A stretch of DNA of 64,000 nucleotides, from assembly GCA_017409845.1 (NCBI GenBank), contig JAFQRY010000024.1:1-64000 (forward strand), read 5' to 3'. Made by a program: the position numbers and the translations under genes. The stretch comes from Clostridia bacterium. Its GTDB lineage: Bacteria; Bacillota; Clostridia; Oscillospirales; Acutalibacteraceae. Positions 1-7,297 of this stretch are shown here, piece after piece. Within the stretch, counting starts at the first letter, position 1, and every line of letters begins with the position of its first letter. The notes under the pieces are model-generated. The model ran no database searches, was not told the origin of the DNA, and saw only the letters and a program-made list of their open reading frames with translations.

Positions 1-1
1 G

Positions 2-1015
2 GATTCGGGCAAAATCATTGCCGATGATACACCGAGAAATATCGGTAAGCTTCTTTACGAACAGAATAATCCCATGTTTACGGCAATGCCGACTCCCGTT
101 CGTGTTTTCTATAACGCAGACGGCGACGGTGATTGCCCCCTAACAGTCAGAGAAGGCAGAGCGTGGCTGAGCAAAGAATTTGAATCCGAACCGAAAATCA
201 AAGAAATCCCTTGCAAAAATATTGATGATGATATTGAAAATCCTGCATTGTCGCTCAAAGAATTATGGTTCAGATATGAAAAAGACACCCCCGATATTCT
301 CAGAGGTGTCAGCCTTGATATTCCAAAGGGAAGTATTTCCGCAATAGTCGGCGGCAACGGTGCCGGCAAGTCTACAACATTGAAAGCAATTTGCGGAATC
401 TGCAAACCTTACAGAGGCAAAATCAAGGTTTTCGGCAAACCCGTAAACAAATTCAGATCGGGTGAGCTTTTCAAAAACTGCATTTCAATGCTTCCTCAAG
501 ACCCCAAAAGTCTGTTTGTGAAAAATAAAGTTTCTGATGAACTTTCGGAAATGACAAAGGATAAAAACAAGATAAATGAAGTTGCGGAAACTTGTCAGAT
601 AACAGAACTGATGAATAATCACCCCTATGATTTATCGGGCGGTGAACAGCAAAGAGTTGCGCTTGCAAAAGTTCTCCTCACCGAGCTGAAAATCCTTCTT
701 CTCGATGAACCCACAAAGGGTATGGACAGCTTCTTCAAAAAAATGTTTGCGACTATACTCAACAAACTCAAAAGTCAAGGCATAACAATTCTTATGGTGT
801 CGCACGACGTTGAGTTCTGTGCAAAATATGCAGACAGAGTGAGCATGTTCTTTGACGGTCAGGTGCTTACAACCGAAACTCCGCAGAATTTCTTCGGCGG
901 CAACAGCTTCTACACAACGGCGGCAAACCGTATGAGCAAACACATATTTAAAAATGCCGTTACCGCAGAAAATGTTGTTGAGCTTTACCGCAAAAACAAG
1001 GGAGGAACAGTATGA
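2..1015 (+). CDS. ECF transporter double ATPase (EcfA-type), 5' end missing
   Basis: The reading frame is open to the first bases of the window, so the start lies outside; 337 residues are visible. The first ~25 resemble the tail of an ABC ATPase domain (GKIIADDTPRNI), followed by a linker and a complete second ATPase domain: Walker A GGNGAGKST near nt 349-375, signature LSGGEQQR near nt 636, Walker B LLLDEP near nt 694, and an H-loop (VSHD). This indicates a fused two-ATPase protein of the YkoD kind that powers vitamin or metal uptake through an energy-coupling-factor transporter. Its last 4 bases overlap the S-component gene, and the T-component follows, so the whole module is one operon. 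Confidence 0.9.
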   Translation, partial: DSGKIIADDTPRNIGKLLYEQNNPMFTAMPTPVRVFYNADGDGDCPLTVREGRAWLSKEFESEPKIKEIPCKNIDDDIENPALSLKELWFRYEKDTPDILRGVSLDIPKGSISAIVGGNGAGKSTTLKAICGICKPYRGKIKVFGKPVNKFRSGELFKNCISMLPQDPKSLFVKNKVSDELSEMTKDKNKINEVAETCQITELMNNHPYDLSGGEQQRVALAKVLLTELKILLLDEPTKGMDSFFKKMFATILNKLKSQGITILMVSHDVEFCAKYADRVSMFFDGQVLTTETPQNFFGGNSFYTTAANRMSKHIFKNAVTAENVVELYRKNKGGTV

Positions 1016-1716
1016 AAAAATCAAACGTTGCAATGCTGATTGTGTTTCTTGCTTTAATTCCTTTAACTTTGTTTCTCGGAGATAAATTTCCCGGAAAAGG
1101 CTACTACATAACAGGTGTTCTTATCATAATTGAACTTTCGGTTCCGTTTTTTATGGCATTTGAAAAAAGAAAACCGCAGGCGAGAGAGCTTGTTGTTCTT
1201 GCGGTTATGATTGCCCTTGCGGTTATCGGCAGAGTCGCAATTCCCATTCCCCATTTCAAGGCGGCATTTTCAATAATTATGCTCACGGGCATCGCTTTCG
1301 GACCCGAAGCGGGATTTATTGTCGGTGCAATCACTGCATTCGCAAGTAACTTTTTTTACGGTCAGGGAGCATATATGCCGTGGCAGATGATGGCTTACGG
1401 TGCAGGCGGAATGCTCGCAGGCTTTGTGTTCATTAAGAATAAAATCCCGAAAAAGCCGTGGATTATGGCAATATTCGGATTCCTTGCAGTCGTATTCTGG
1501 ATAGGTCCTCTGCTCGACACATCGCATATTTTCATTATGATGCCCGAAATCAATATTTCAACAATAACAGCATCTCTCGCATCGGGATTCCCCGTGAATG
1601 TAAGTCAAGGGCTTTGCACCGCACTTATGATGCTTGTTTTCGGAAAACCGCTTCTTGAAAAACTCGACAGAGTGAAGCAGAAATACGGAATGCTGGAGGA
1701 TGAAAATGGGATTTGA
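1012..1716 (+). CDS. ECF transporter S component
   Basis: 234-residue integral membrane protein with about six hydrophobic segments. It has the glycine-rich pattern of ECF substrate-binding (S) subunits, for example GIAFGPEAGFIVGAITAF and an aromatic stretch with PWQM after the third helix. It overlaps the upstream ATPase gene by 4 nt (ATGA) and its end overlaps the start region of the T component, so the three proteins are translationally coupled. The S subunit sets substrate specificity, but the sequence does not reveal the substrate. A dedicated ATPase and T subunit suggest a self-contained (group I) ECF system rather than one sharing a common module. Confidence 0.85.
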   Translation: MKKSNVAMLIVFLALIPLTLFLGDKFPGKGYYITGVLIIIELSVPFFMAFEKRKPQARELVVLAVMIALAVIGRVAIPIPHFKAAFSIIMLTGIAFGPEAGFIVGAITAFASNFFYGQGAYMPWQMMAYGAGGMLAGFVFIKNKIPKKPWIMAIFGFLAVVFWIGPLLDTSHIFIMMPEINISTITASLASGFPVNVSQGLCTALMMLVFGKPLLEKLDRVKQKYGMLEDENGI

Positions 1717-2587
1717 GCTTTGCCATCCTGCGGTTAACCTGATTTATTTTGTATCGGTATTGTACGGTATGCTCTGTTTCAGGCATCCCATTTTTCTCGC
1801 CATCTCGTTTCTGAGTGCTGTTGCATACAGCATTAAACGAAACGGTATGAAAGCGGTTATTTTTGATGCTGTGTTGTTGCCGTTAACAAGTGCGTTTGCT
1901 CTTTATTATAGTACGTACAATCACTTCGGAGTTACCGTTATTGAGCAGAATCTTATCGGCAACAGCATCACGCTTGAATCGCTGATTTACGGCGCGGTGA
2001 TCGGTCTTACGGTTTCGGGCGCAATGATATGGTTTTCCTGCATTTATTCCGTATTCACATCGGATAAGGTAGTTTATCTTTTCGGTAAAGCAAGTCCCAA
2101 GCTTTCGCTTTTCCTTTCTATTCTTCTGAGAATGGTGCCGAGAATTAAATACGAGGCAAAGAAAATAAACACCGCACAGCGAGGAATCGGCAGAGGTATA
2201 AATCAAGGGAATATTTTTTCACGTATTCGAAACTGTATTCGTATTTTTTCAATAATGATAACATGGATAATCGATTCTCTTTCTCTGCAATCCGAATCAA
2301 TGCAGAGTCGTGGCAGTCTGCTTCGGGGCAGAAAAGCGTTTTCAATTTATCGTTTTGATAACCGTGACCGTGCTTATGTTATTGCCATGTTTGCAAATAT
2401 AACGCTGACGGTAATGGGCGTTATGCTCAAACAAACCGAAATAGTCTATGACCCGAAAATAATTATTACTCCCATAACTTCTGTGTCTTATCTTTTCTAC
2501 ATAGGTTATGCTGTTCTTTGTCTTATGCCCCTTGGTCTGGAACTCTACACGGAATACAGATTTACGAAATCAAGAAAGAATTTATAA
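1706..2587 (+). CDS. ECF transporter T component (EcfT-like transmembrane protein)
   Basis: 293-residue membrane protein with an N-terminal hydrophobic block, a cytoplasmic segment with charged residues (AKKINTAQRGIGRGI, then LSLQSESMQSRGSLLRGRK) matching the coupling helices of EcfT, and C-terminal membrane helices. EcfT joins the two ATPases to the S component. I choose the ATG at 1706 because GGAGG at 1695-1699 lies 6 nt upstream; an in-frame ATG at 1700 abuts the ribosome binding site. It overlaps the S-component gene and ends the operon at a hairpin. Confidence 0.85.
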   Translation: MGFELCHPAVNLIYFVSVLYGMLCFRHPIFLAISFLSAVAYSIKRNGMKAVIFDAVLLPLTSAFALYYSTYNHFGVTVIEQNLIGNSITLESLIYGAVIGLTVSGAMIWFSCIYSVFTSDKVVYLFGKASPKLSLFLSILLRMVPRIKYEAKKINTAQRGIGRGINQGNIFSRIRNCIRIFSIMITWIIDSLSLQSESMQSRGSLLRGRKAFSIYRFDNRDRAYVIAMFANITLTVMGVMLKQTEIVYDPKIIITPITSVSYLFYIGYAVLCLMPLGLELYTEYRFTKSRKNL

Positions 2588-2594
2588 AAAATTA

Positions 2595-2623
2595 CCGCTT
2601 GAACAATTATTGTTCAGGCGGTA
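2595..2623 (+). terminator. hairpin ending the ECF operon
   Basis: Inverted repeat ACCGCTTGAACAA / TTGTTCAGGCGGT with one G-T pair, 8 nt after the T-component stop codon. The U-tract is poor (ATTTACAT), so termination is likely but not textbook. The following bases to 2826 hold no convincing gene. Confidence 0.5.
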
Positions 2624-2826
2624 TTTACATACGAAAAGTAAAACAAAAGAAACTTCAAGTGTAAAAAGTAGACAAATAGCCGTTCTGAAACCTTTGATAT
2701 ATAAGGGATTTGAAGTGCGGTAATTGAAGGGTGCGTATAGTTTAACCTGTACCCCCGATTTTGCATTTTATGCGTTACAAAGGCGAGATTTTAAGTTGTA
2801 AATTCTATTTGAATTAGCAAAAAGAT

Positions 2827-2861
2827 AGCCGACAACACCACTTCAAATGATGTTGTCGGCT
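2827..2861 (-). terminator. terminator of the DUF6061-like gene
   Basis: Perfect 11-bp stem AGCCGACAACA / TGTTGTCGGCT just beyond the stop codon of the leftward gene at 2868. On the minus strand it is followed by ATCTTTTT, a good U-tract. Confidence 0.75.
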
Positions 2862-2867
2862 GAAATT

Positions 2868-3122
2868 TTATCTCATATCAGATAATGGCGTGTAATCTGT
2901 ATTGTTTCGCAGGTATTCTTCCATCTTTCCGCTTAACAGTAATCTGACATAGCTCGTCGGTTCATTATAGATGAGATAATCAAGTTCAGATGTTTCGTAC
3001 ATATTGTTAGCATATTCATCTTCAACTGCATCGCAGTCGATTGATACCATTGAGCCGTCGGTGAGTTTGACTTCAACACAAGTTGTATCGATGTTGAACT
3101 CACAAGATTTAATACAATTCAT
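2868..3122 (-). CDS. small DUF6061-like protein
   Basis: 84-residue, acidic, soluble protein with no signal peptide or membrane segment. The pattern (CEFNIDTTCVEVKLTDGS, then SELDYLIYNEP) resembles the DUF6061 family of small Clostridia proteins of unknown function; this is recognition by eye, not a search result. It has its own ribosome binding site (AAGGAG about 8 nt upstream on the minus strand), a TATAAT box further upstream near 3152-3157, and a strong terminator, so it is probably a real single-gene unit. No function can be read from the sequence. Confidence 0.7.
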   Translation of the reverse strand: MNCIKSCEFNIDTTCVEVKLTDGSMVSIDCDAVEDEYANNMYETSELDYLIYNEPTSYVRLLLSGKMEEYLRNNTDYTPLSDMR

Positions 3123-3158
3123 ATAGATAATCTCCTTGGTTACTATTAAAATTATAAT

Positions 3159-3190
3159 ACCGCCTGTATTCCTGTTAGGAATCAGACGGT
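3159..3190 (-). terminator. large hairpin downstream of mraY-like gene
   Basis: Imperfect inverted repeat ACCGCCTG-T-ATTCCT-GTT-AGGAAT-CAGACGGT. On the minus strand it is followed by the T-rich run ATTATAATTTT, so it can terminate the leftward mraY transcript about 95 nt after its stop. The same T-rich run contains the TATAAT of the next leftward gene. Confidence 0.45.
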
Positions 3191-3284
3191 GTTTTCCGTT
3201 TGCACCGTGAAACCGTCAGCTAACATTGATATGTTTTCTAATAGTTCCTTATCACTATTAACCCAATGGCTTCGGGGTGAACTT

Positions 3285-4241
3285 TTATTTGATCATAATA
3301 AGAGTAACCGCTGAAATAACAGCCTGAATCATGCAGAATCTGTAGATAACTTGAGTGTTTGACCAGCCTTTGTTCTTTCTGAAATGGTCGTGAAGGGGAG
3401 TGCGGATATTCTTGAATGCATTCTTCATTTTAAGGAAGCGGATGAGCGAAACCTTAACGATGCCCAGAAGTCCGTCAAGGCAGAGCATGAAGCAAAGAGG
3501 AATTGCAAGCAGGATATTGCCCGTTTTGAAAATGCAGATGCAAAGGAAAAGTCCGAGTGCTCTTGAGCCTGCATCGCCCATCATCATTGTGCTCGGCTCG
3601 GAATTGCTCCAAAGATAGGGGATGAGGATAAGAACCATGAGAATTATCATAAGGCTTGTGTTCGAATCCGTACCGAGGAATCTGATGGCAAAAAGTGCGG
3701 AAATCATTGAAACTATGCTCAGGCTGCCGCAGAAACCGTCAATTCCGTCGGAGCAGTTGGTTGCGTTAATAAGCATCCACACAAGAACTGTTGCGATTAT
3801 TCCGAAAATAACGGGAGGAATTGTAAGCGAAAAACCGAAAAGGTTAATTCCCGTCAGATCCTGATTGAAATAAACAAAGTTTGCGGCGGTAAGTGCCGAA
3901 ATAACAAGGTCGATGGCACCTTTTTTGTATTCACCCCAGGGCTTTTCGGAGCGGTCATCGAGATAGCCCGAAAGCATTCCGAGGAAAATGAGTATGTAAT
4001 AGAAGATGTATTCAAGCGAAACGGGCACAAAAAGAAGGGCTGTTGCGATAAATGAGCATACGAAAACAATGCCTGCACCTCTTACCTTGCCTGCAGAAAG
4101 CTTTCCGTTGAAGGCGAATTCTCTGCCCTGGTCACGGGGAAGCTTGTTTTTGAAAAGCTTCAGAAGAACAGCACAGAGTGCAACGGGAACGAGTACCATG
4201 AGTACATAAAAAAGTTTTTGCGGTATAACATCAAAAAGCAT
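3285..4241 (-). CDS. mraY: MraY-like phospho-MurNAc-pentapeptide transferase
   Basis: 318-residue multi-helix membrane enzyme of glycosyltransferase family 4. Family motifs are present: LDDRSEK (aspartate pair), NCSDGIDGF (NxxDGxDG region), MMMGDAGSRALG (metal-binding Asp) and, near the end, PLHDHFRKNKGWSNTQV. MraY makes lipid I from UDP-MurNAc-pentapeptide and undecaprenyl phosphate. Canonical MraY has HHH in the last motif; here it is HDH, and the gene stands alone rather than in a dcw cluster, so it may be a divergent or second copy. I choose ATG 4241 because GGAGG lies 6-7 nt upstream; a longer in-frame reading to 4301 would run through the promoter. Confidence 0.8.
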   Translation of the reverse strand: MLFDVIPQKLFYVLMVLVPVALCAVLLKLFKNKLPRDQGREFAFNGKLSAGKVRGAGIVFVCSFIATALLFVPVSLEYIFYYILIFLGMLSGYLDDRSEKPWGEYKKGAIDLVISALTAANFVYFNQDLTGINLFGFSLTIPPVIFGIIATVLVWMLINATNCSDGIDGFCGSLSIVSMISALFAIRFLGTDSNTSLMIILMVLILIPYLWSNSEPSTMMMGDAGSRALGLFLCICIFKTGNILLAIPLCFMLCLDGLLGIVKVSLIRFLKMKNAFKNIRTPLHDHFRKNKGWSNTQVIYRFCMIQAVISAVTLIMIK

Positions 4242-4272
4242 AATTAACCTCCGTGGTTTTATTCTGCTCAAA

Positions 4273-4301
4273 ATAATAACATATATTTCAAGCTTTTTCA
4301 A
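4273..4301 (-). promoter_or_regulatory. sigma-A-type promoter of the mraY-like gene
   Basis: On the minus strand TTGAAA (4301-4296) and TATTAT (4278-4273) are separated by 17 bp. The predicted transcript starts about 25 nt before the chosen start codon. Confidence 0.6.
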
Positions 4302-4333
4302 CTGTTATCCTGCCATAATAAAAAATATCGGAG

Positions 4334-4349
4334 TGTTACAACTGTAACA
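4334..4349. promoter_or_regulatory. 16-bp palindrome, operator-like
   Basis: TGTTACA-AC-TGTAACA is a perfect palindrome except for the central two bases. It lies just 1 bp before the rightward -35 box at 4351 and about 33 bp upstream of the leftward mraY promoter. It contains TACANNTGTA, the core known for CopY/BlaI-family repressors; assignment to that family is inference. Confidence 0.5.
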
Positions 4350-4350
4350 G

Positions 4351-4379
4351 TTGACAATTCGGGCGAAATATAGTAAAAT
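4351..4379 (+). promoter_or_regulatory. orphan rightward promoter
   Basis: TTGACA (4351-4356), 17-bp spacer, TAAAAT (4374-4379). No rightward gene follows before the terminator at 4454; the transcript would be non-coding. Confidence 0.65.
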
Positions 4380-4385
4380 AATTAC

Positions 4386-4498
4386 AGAAACAGATAAATA
4401 AATTACAGATTTTTTTAAAAAAGAAACCTACACTTTTTTCTTCGTGTGTTTATAAAAGCAAGAGCAGCAGGCTTTGTGCCCGCTGCTTTTGCTTTTTA
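4386..4498 (+). ncRNA. candidate small RNA (about 110 nt)
   Basis: Predicted from a strong promoter (TTGACA-17-TAAAAT), no ATG anywhere between the expected start site (about 4386) and the end, and a terminator hairpin with a T-run at 4454-4498. The 5' half is A/U-rich and includes A6 and T6 tracts that could pair with each other. No known RNA family is recognised. It lies between two leftward genes and is transcribed against them. Confidence 0.4.
4454..4498. terminator. terminator of the small RNA and of the sulfatase gene
   Basis: Stem AAAAGCAA-AGCAGC-GG / CC-GCTGCT-TTGCTTTT with a CTTTGTG-type loop. The rightward side ends in CTTTTTATT, a fair U-tract. On the minus strand the hairpin begins at the sulfatase stop codon. 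Confidence 0.6.
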
Positions 4499-5791
4499 TT
4501 CATCGCTTTCTTTTTCTTTGATTTCAAAAGCGGGCTCGCCTGCTTTTTTCATGTGTTCAACAAGCAGCTCACGCATTGCCGCCCTCGTTTTTGAATATCC
4601 GGGATGTGCGGCAAGATTGTTTTTTTCGTAGGGGTCATGCTTCAGGTCGTAAAGGCAGTCTTCATAGTAAACATCGGAAAAAGCCTTGTCTGCATTCTTT
4701 GTCGAAACGGAATATTTCCATCTGTCCGTTCTGACAGCCCTGCCTATCTGACTTTCGGAAATCTGAATGAAGACGCTTTCGTGACCCTTTTTATCCGCAA
4801 GACTCTTGCCCATAAAGTGGTCGGGGATTTCCGCACCTGCAATGTCAAGCACGGTTGCAGGAAGATCAATAAGCGAAACAAGCTCGCTCACTTTTCCGCC
4901 GCCCGTGAACGCACCGCCCGTTATAACAAGGGGAACTTTGATGCTGTTTTCATGGCAGGAACGCTTGTATTCCATGTTGCGTGTTCTGAAGTGGCAGCCG
5001 TGGTCAGAGGTGTAGATGATGATTGTGTCGTCATAAATGCCCTCATCCTTGAGCGTCTGAATAAGCTTTCCGAAATTTTCGTCAACACGGTTACAGCAGG
5101 CGAGATATGACGGCATCTGCACTCTCCAGTCACCGAGAGTGCCTACAAGGTCGCCCGGTACTTCGTAATTCCTGAATTTTTTTGCAAGACCTCTCGGAGC
5201 CTCAAAACGAAGGCGGTCATTCTGATGATGAGGCTCAAGCTGAGAAACAAACATAAAGAAGGGCTTGTCGTGCTGTTTCTTTACATATTCAACGGCAAAA
5301 TCATTGATTTTATCTGCTCTGTAGCCTTTGAAATTTATTTTGTTTTCGTTTTCGTCAAAAATGTATCCGTTGTAGCCGTGAGAAGTAAATTCAAGAATAT
5401 CCGCCGCTCTCCAGTAGTCATAGCCGCCGCGTCTTTCCTTCGGGGTGGGCTTTGTTGCAAGCCTGTGCTCTTTGTCGGAGGCGAGATGCCATTTGCCGAT
5501 ATATGCCGTATCATAGCCAGCTTCCGAAAGGTAATGTGCAATACCTTTCATGTCGGTCGGCAGAGCAATGTCATTTCTGTAGCAGCCGTTTTGCGAAGCA
5601 TAAACGCCGCTCTGAAGGCAGGCTCTCATCGGTCCGCAAACGGGTTGGCAGGTGAATGCATTCTCAAAAAGAGTGCCTTCCTCAGCAAGTGCATCGAGAT
5701 TGGGCGTGACATCAAGAAGCTGACCGTAGCATCCTGCTGAATCAGCTCTCTGCTGGTCGGAAAAATAGAAAATAATATTCGGCTTTTTCAT
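4496..5791 (-). CDS. type I sulfatase
   Basis: 431-residue cytoplasmic member of the alkaline-phosphatase-like sulfatase family, with no signal peptide. The N-terminus MKKPNIIFYFSDQQR holds the metal-binding Asp, and the formylglycine motif C-x-P-x-R is CGPMR, with Cys52 as the residue converted to the catalytic aldehyde. YTSDHGCH later carries further metal ligands. The substrate is unknown: sulfated glycan, phosphonate or choline-sulfate-type esters are all possible. It starts 12 nt after the stop of the maturase gene, so activating enzyme and substrate are co-transcribed. The Cys-type motif suits an oxygen-independent maturase. Confidence 0.92.
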   Translation of the reverse strand: MKKPNIIFYFSDQQRADSAGCYGQLLDVTPNLDALAEEGTLFENAFTCQPVCGPMRACLQSGVYASQNGCYRNDIALPTDMKGIAHYLSEAGYDTAYIGKWHLASDKEHRLATKPTPKERRGGYDYWRAADILEFTSHGYNGYIFDENENKINFKGYRADKINDFAVEYVKKQHDKPFFMFVSQLEPHHQNDRLRFEAPRGLAKKFRNYEVPGDLVGTLGDWRVQMPSYLACCNRVDENFGKLIQTLKDEGIYDDTIIIYTSDHGCHFRTRNMEYKRSCHENSIKVPLVITGGAFTGGGKVSELVSLIDLPATVLDIAGAEIPDHFMGKSLADKKGHESVFIQISESQIGRAVRTDRWKYSVSTKNADKAFSDVYYEDCLYDLKHDPYEKNNLAAHPGYSKTRAAMRELLVEHMKKAGEPAFEIKEKESDE

Positions 5792-5803
5792 TGTATCTCC
5801 CTC

Positions 5804-6868
5804 TTATTTAACATTTCTGAGCTTGTCAAGCACATGCAGGATAAAATCCATCTGCGGACAGTACCCTGAAAGCTGATTGTAAAGACTTCTGTATCTTTTG
5901 CATCCTCCGCCGCAAACCGCTTTGACGGGGCAGCTTTGGCAGAGAGTATTTTTTTCTTCGTCATATGACATGAATTTTTTCAAGCCGTCGGAATTGAGAA
6001 TGCCGTTTATATCCGTTTCGTTTATGTTGGCACATTCAAATTCATCAAGGCAATAAAAATCGCAGGGATAGCAGGTGCCGTCTGCCTCAACAACAAGCTG
6101 AGCATTGCATCTGCCGCTTGCACCGCATTGCTCCGCAACCCCTTTAGTTATCAGCGACAGAAGATTATCAAAATCACGCACATAAAAGTGATTGCCCTTA
6201 GATACCTCTGAAAACCAGAGATTGAAAAGTCTCTTTTTGAATCTTGCGAGCTGCTTTGCATTGAGGCTGCAGTCGCTTTTTTCGCCGCTGAGAGGATCAA
6301 GGCAGTAAATCGGCTGAACGGAACGGAAATCATTTCTTTTATAGAAGTCAAAAAGCATTGTAGCATCGGTTTTTGCGGTTATGACCGAAAGAATATTGAA
6401 ATCAATGCCGTGTTTTTTCAGCAGCTCAATACCCTGCATCGCTTTATCAAATGATTTGCAGCGGTTTTTATCGTGAAGCTCTTTGTCGCCGTCAATTGAA
6501 ACTCCGATAAGAAAATTGTTTTCTTTGAAAAGCCTGCAGAATTCCTCGGTGATAAGTGTTCCGTTTGTCTGGAGCGTATATTGAATAACGCTGCCCTGAG
6601 TTCTGTACTTTTCGGCAAGCTCAATGAATTTTTTAAAGAATTCATTGCCTGCAAGAAGCGGCTCGCCGCCCTGAAACATAAAGGTCAGAACAGAGTTTTC
6701 TCCGCAGAAGTCAAACATCTTTTTTATTAAGTTTTCAGCGGTGGAAATTTCCATTCTTTCCGCCGTGATTTTGTTTCTCGTATCTGCCTCATCGCAGTAA
6801 AAGCAATAGCTGCAGCGAAGGTTGCAGTCCGAGGATGCCGGCTTGATTAAAGCGGTCATCTGCCGCAT
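5804..6868 (-). CDS. anaerobic sulfatase-maturating enzyme (radical SAM/SPASM)
   Basis: 354-residue radical SAM protein. The [4Fe-4S]-AdoMet motif is CNLRCSYC (Cys15, Cys19, Cys22). A C-terminal SPASM region carries further cysteines (CGASGRC, CYPCDFYC, CQSCPVKAVCGGGC), the pattern for two auxiliary clusters. anSMEs oxidise the active-site Cys or Ser of type I sulfatases to formylglycine without oxygen, and the sulfatase gene follows directly, which supports the assignment. AGGTG on the minus strand sits 5 nt before the chosen ATG. It is divergent from the small membrane protein at 6911. Confidence 0.92.
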   Translation of the reverse strand: MRQMTALIKPASSDCNLRCSYCFYCDEADTRNKITAERMEISTAENLIKKMFDFCGENSVLTFMFQGGEPLLAGNEFFKKFIELAEKYRTQGSVIQYTLQTNGTLITEEFCRLFKENNFLIGVSIDGDKELHDKNRCKSFDKAMQGIELLKKHGIDFNILSVITAKTDATMLFDFYKRNDFRSVQPIYCLDPLSGEKSDCSLNAKQLARFKKRLFNLWFSEVSKGNHFYVRDFDNLLSLITKGVAEQCGASGRCNAQLVVEADGTCYPCDFYCLDEFECANINETDINGILNSDGLKKFMSYDEEKNTLCQSCPVKAVCGGGCKRYRSLYNQLSGYCPQMDFILHVLDKLRNVK

Positions 6869-6910
6869 AAAAACACCTCTTTTGCGTATTCTATTTCAGG
6901 TGATTGATTT

Positions 6911-7297
6911 ATGTCGAAATTCAAAGAGTATCTGATGTGTTTTGCGATAGGTGCGGTTGCCTACGGGCTTGTTGAGCTATGCGTGAGAGGCTATACTCAT
7001 TGGACCATGGCTGTCACGGGCGGTTGCGTCATGCTTCTTCTTAATCTGATTAACAAAACAAAAAATCTTCATATTCTGCTCAGGTGTCTTCTTGGCATGA
7101 CGGTTATAACAAGCCTTGAATTTGCGGTCGGAATGGCGGTCAATATCGGTCTGGGCTGGAATGTCTGGGATTATTCCGACAAACCGCTCAACCTTTTCGG
7201 ACAGATTTGTCCTCAATTCTGTGCAGCGTGGTTTTTTATAAGCATTCCCGCATATTATGTGTGCGGATATGTTGAAAAACGGCTCAGCTCTGACTGA
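6911..7297 (+). CDS. putative ABC transporter permease (CmpB-type) membrane protein
   Basis: 128-residue protein with four predicted membrane helices. The segment WNVWDYSDKPLNLFGQIC followed by an aromatic helix matches the family annotated as ABC-transporter type IV / CmpB, whose true role is unclear. An AGGTGATTGATTT ribosome binding site precedes the ATG. Its 3' end overlaps the end of the convergent amidase gene by 14 nt. No ABC ATPase is adjacent, so the transporter label should be treated with caution. Confidence 0.75.
   Translation: MSKFKEYLMCFAIGAVAYGLVELCVRGYTHWTMAVTGGCVMLLLNLINKTKNLHILLRCLLGMTVITSLEFAVGMAVNIGLGWNVWDYSDKPLNLFGQICPQFCAAWFFISIPAYYVCGYVEKRLSSD

Noticed and set aside
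2508..2723. 71-codon open frame after the T-component gene
   Set aside because: It overlaps the end of that gene and its terminator hairpin, and has no ribosome binding site.
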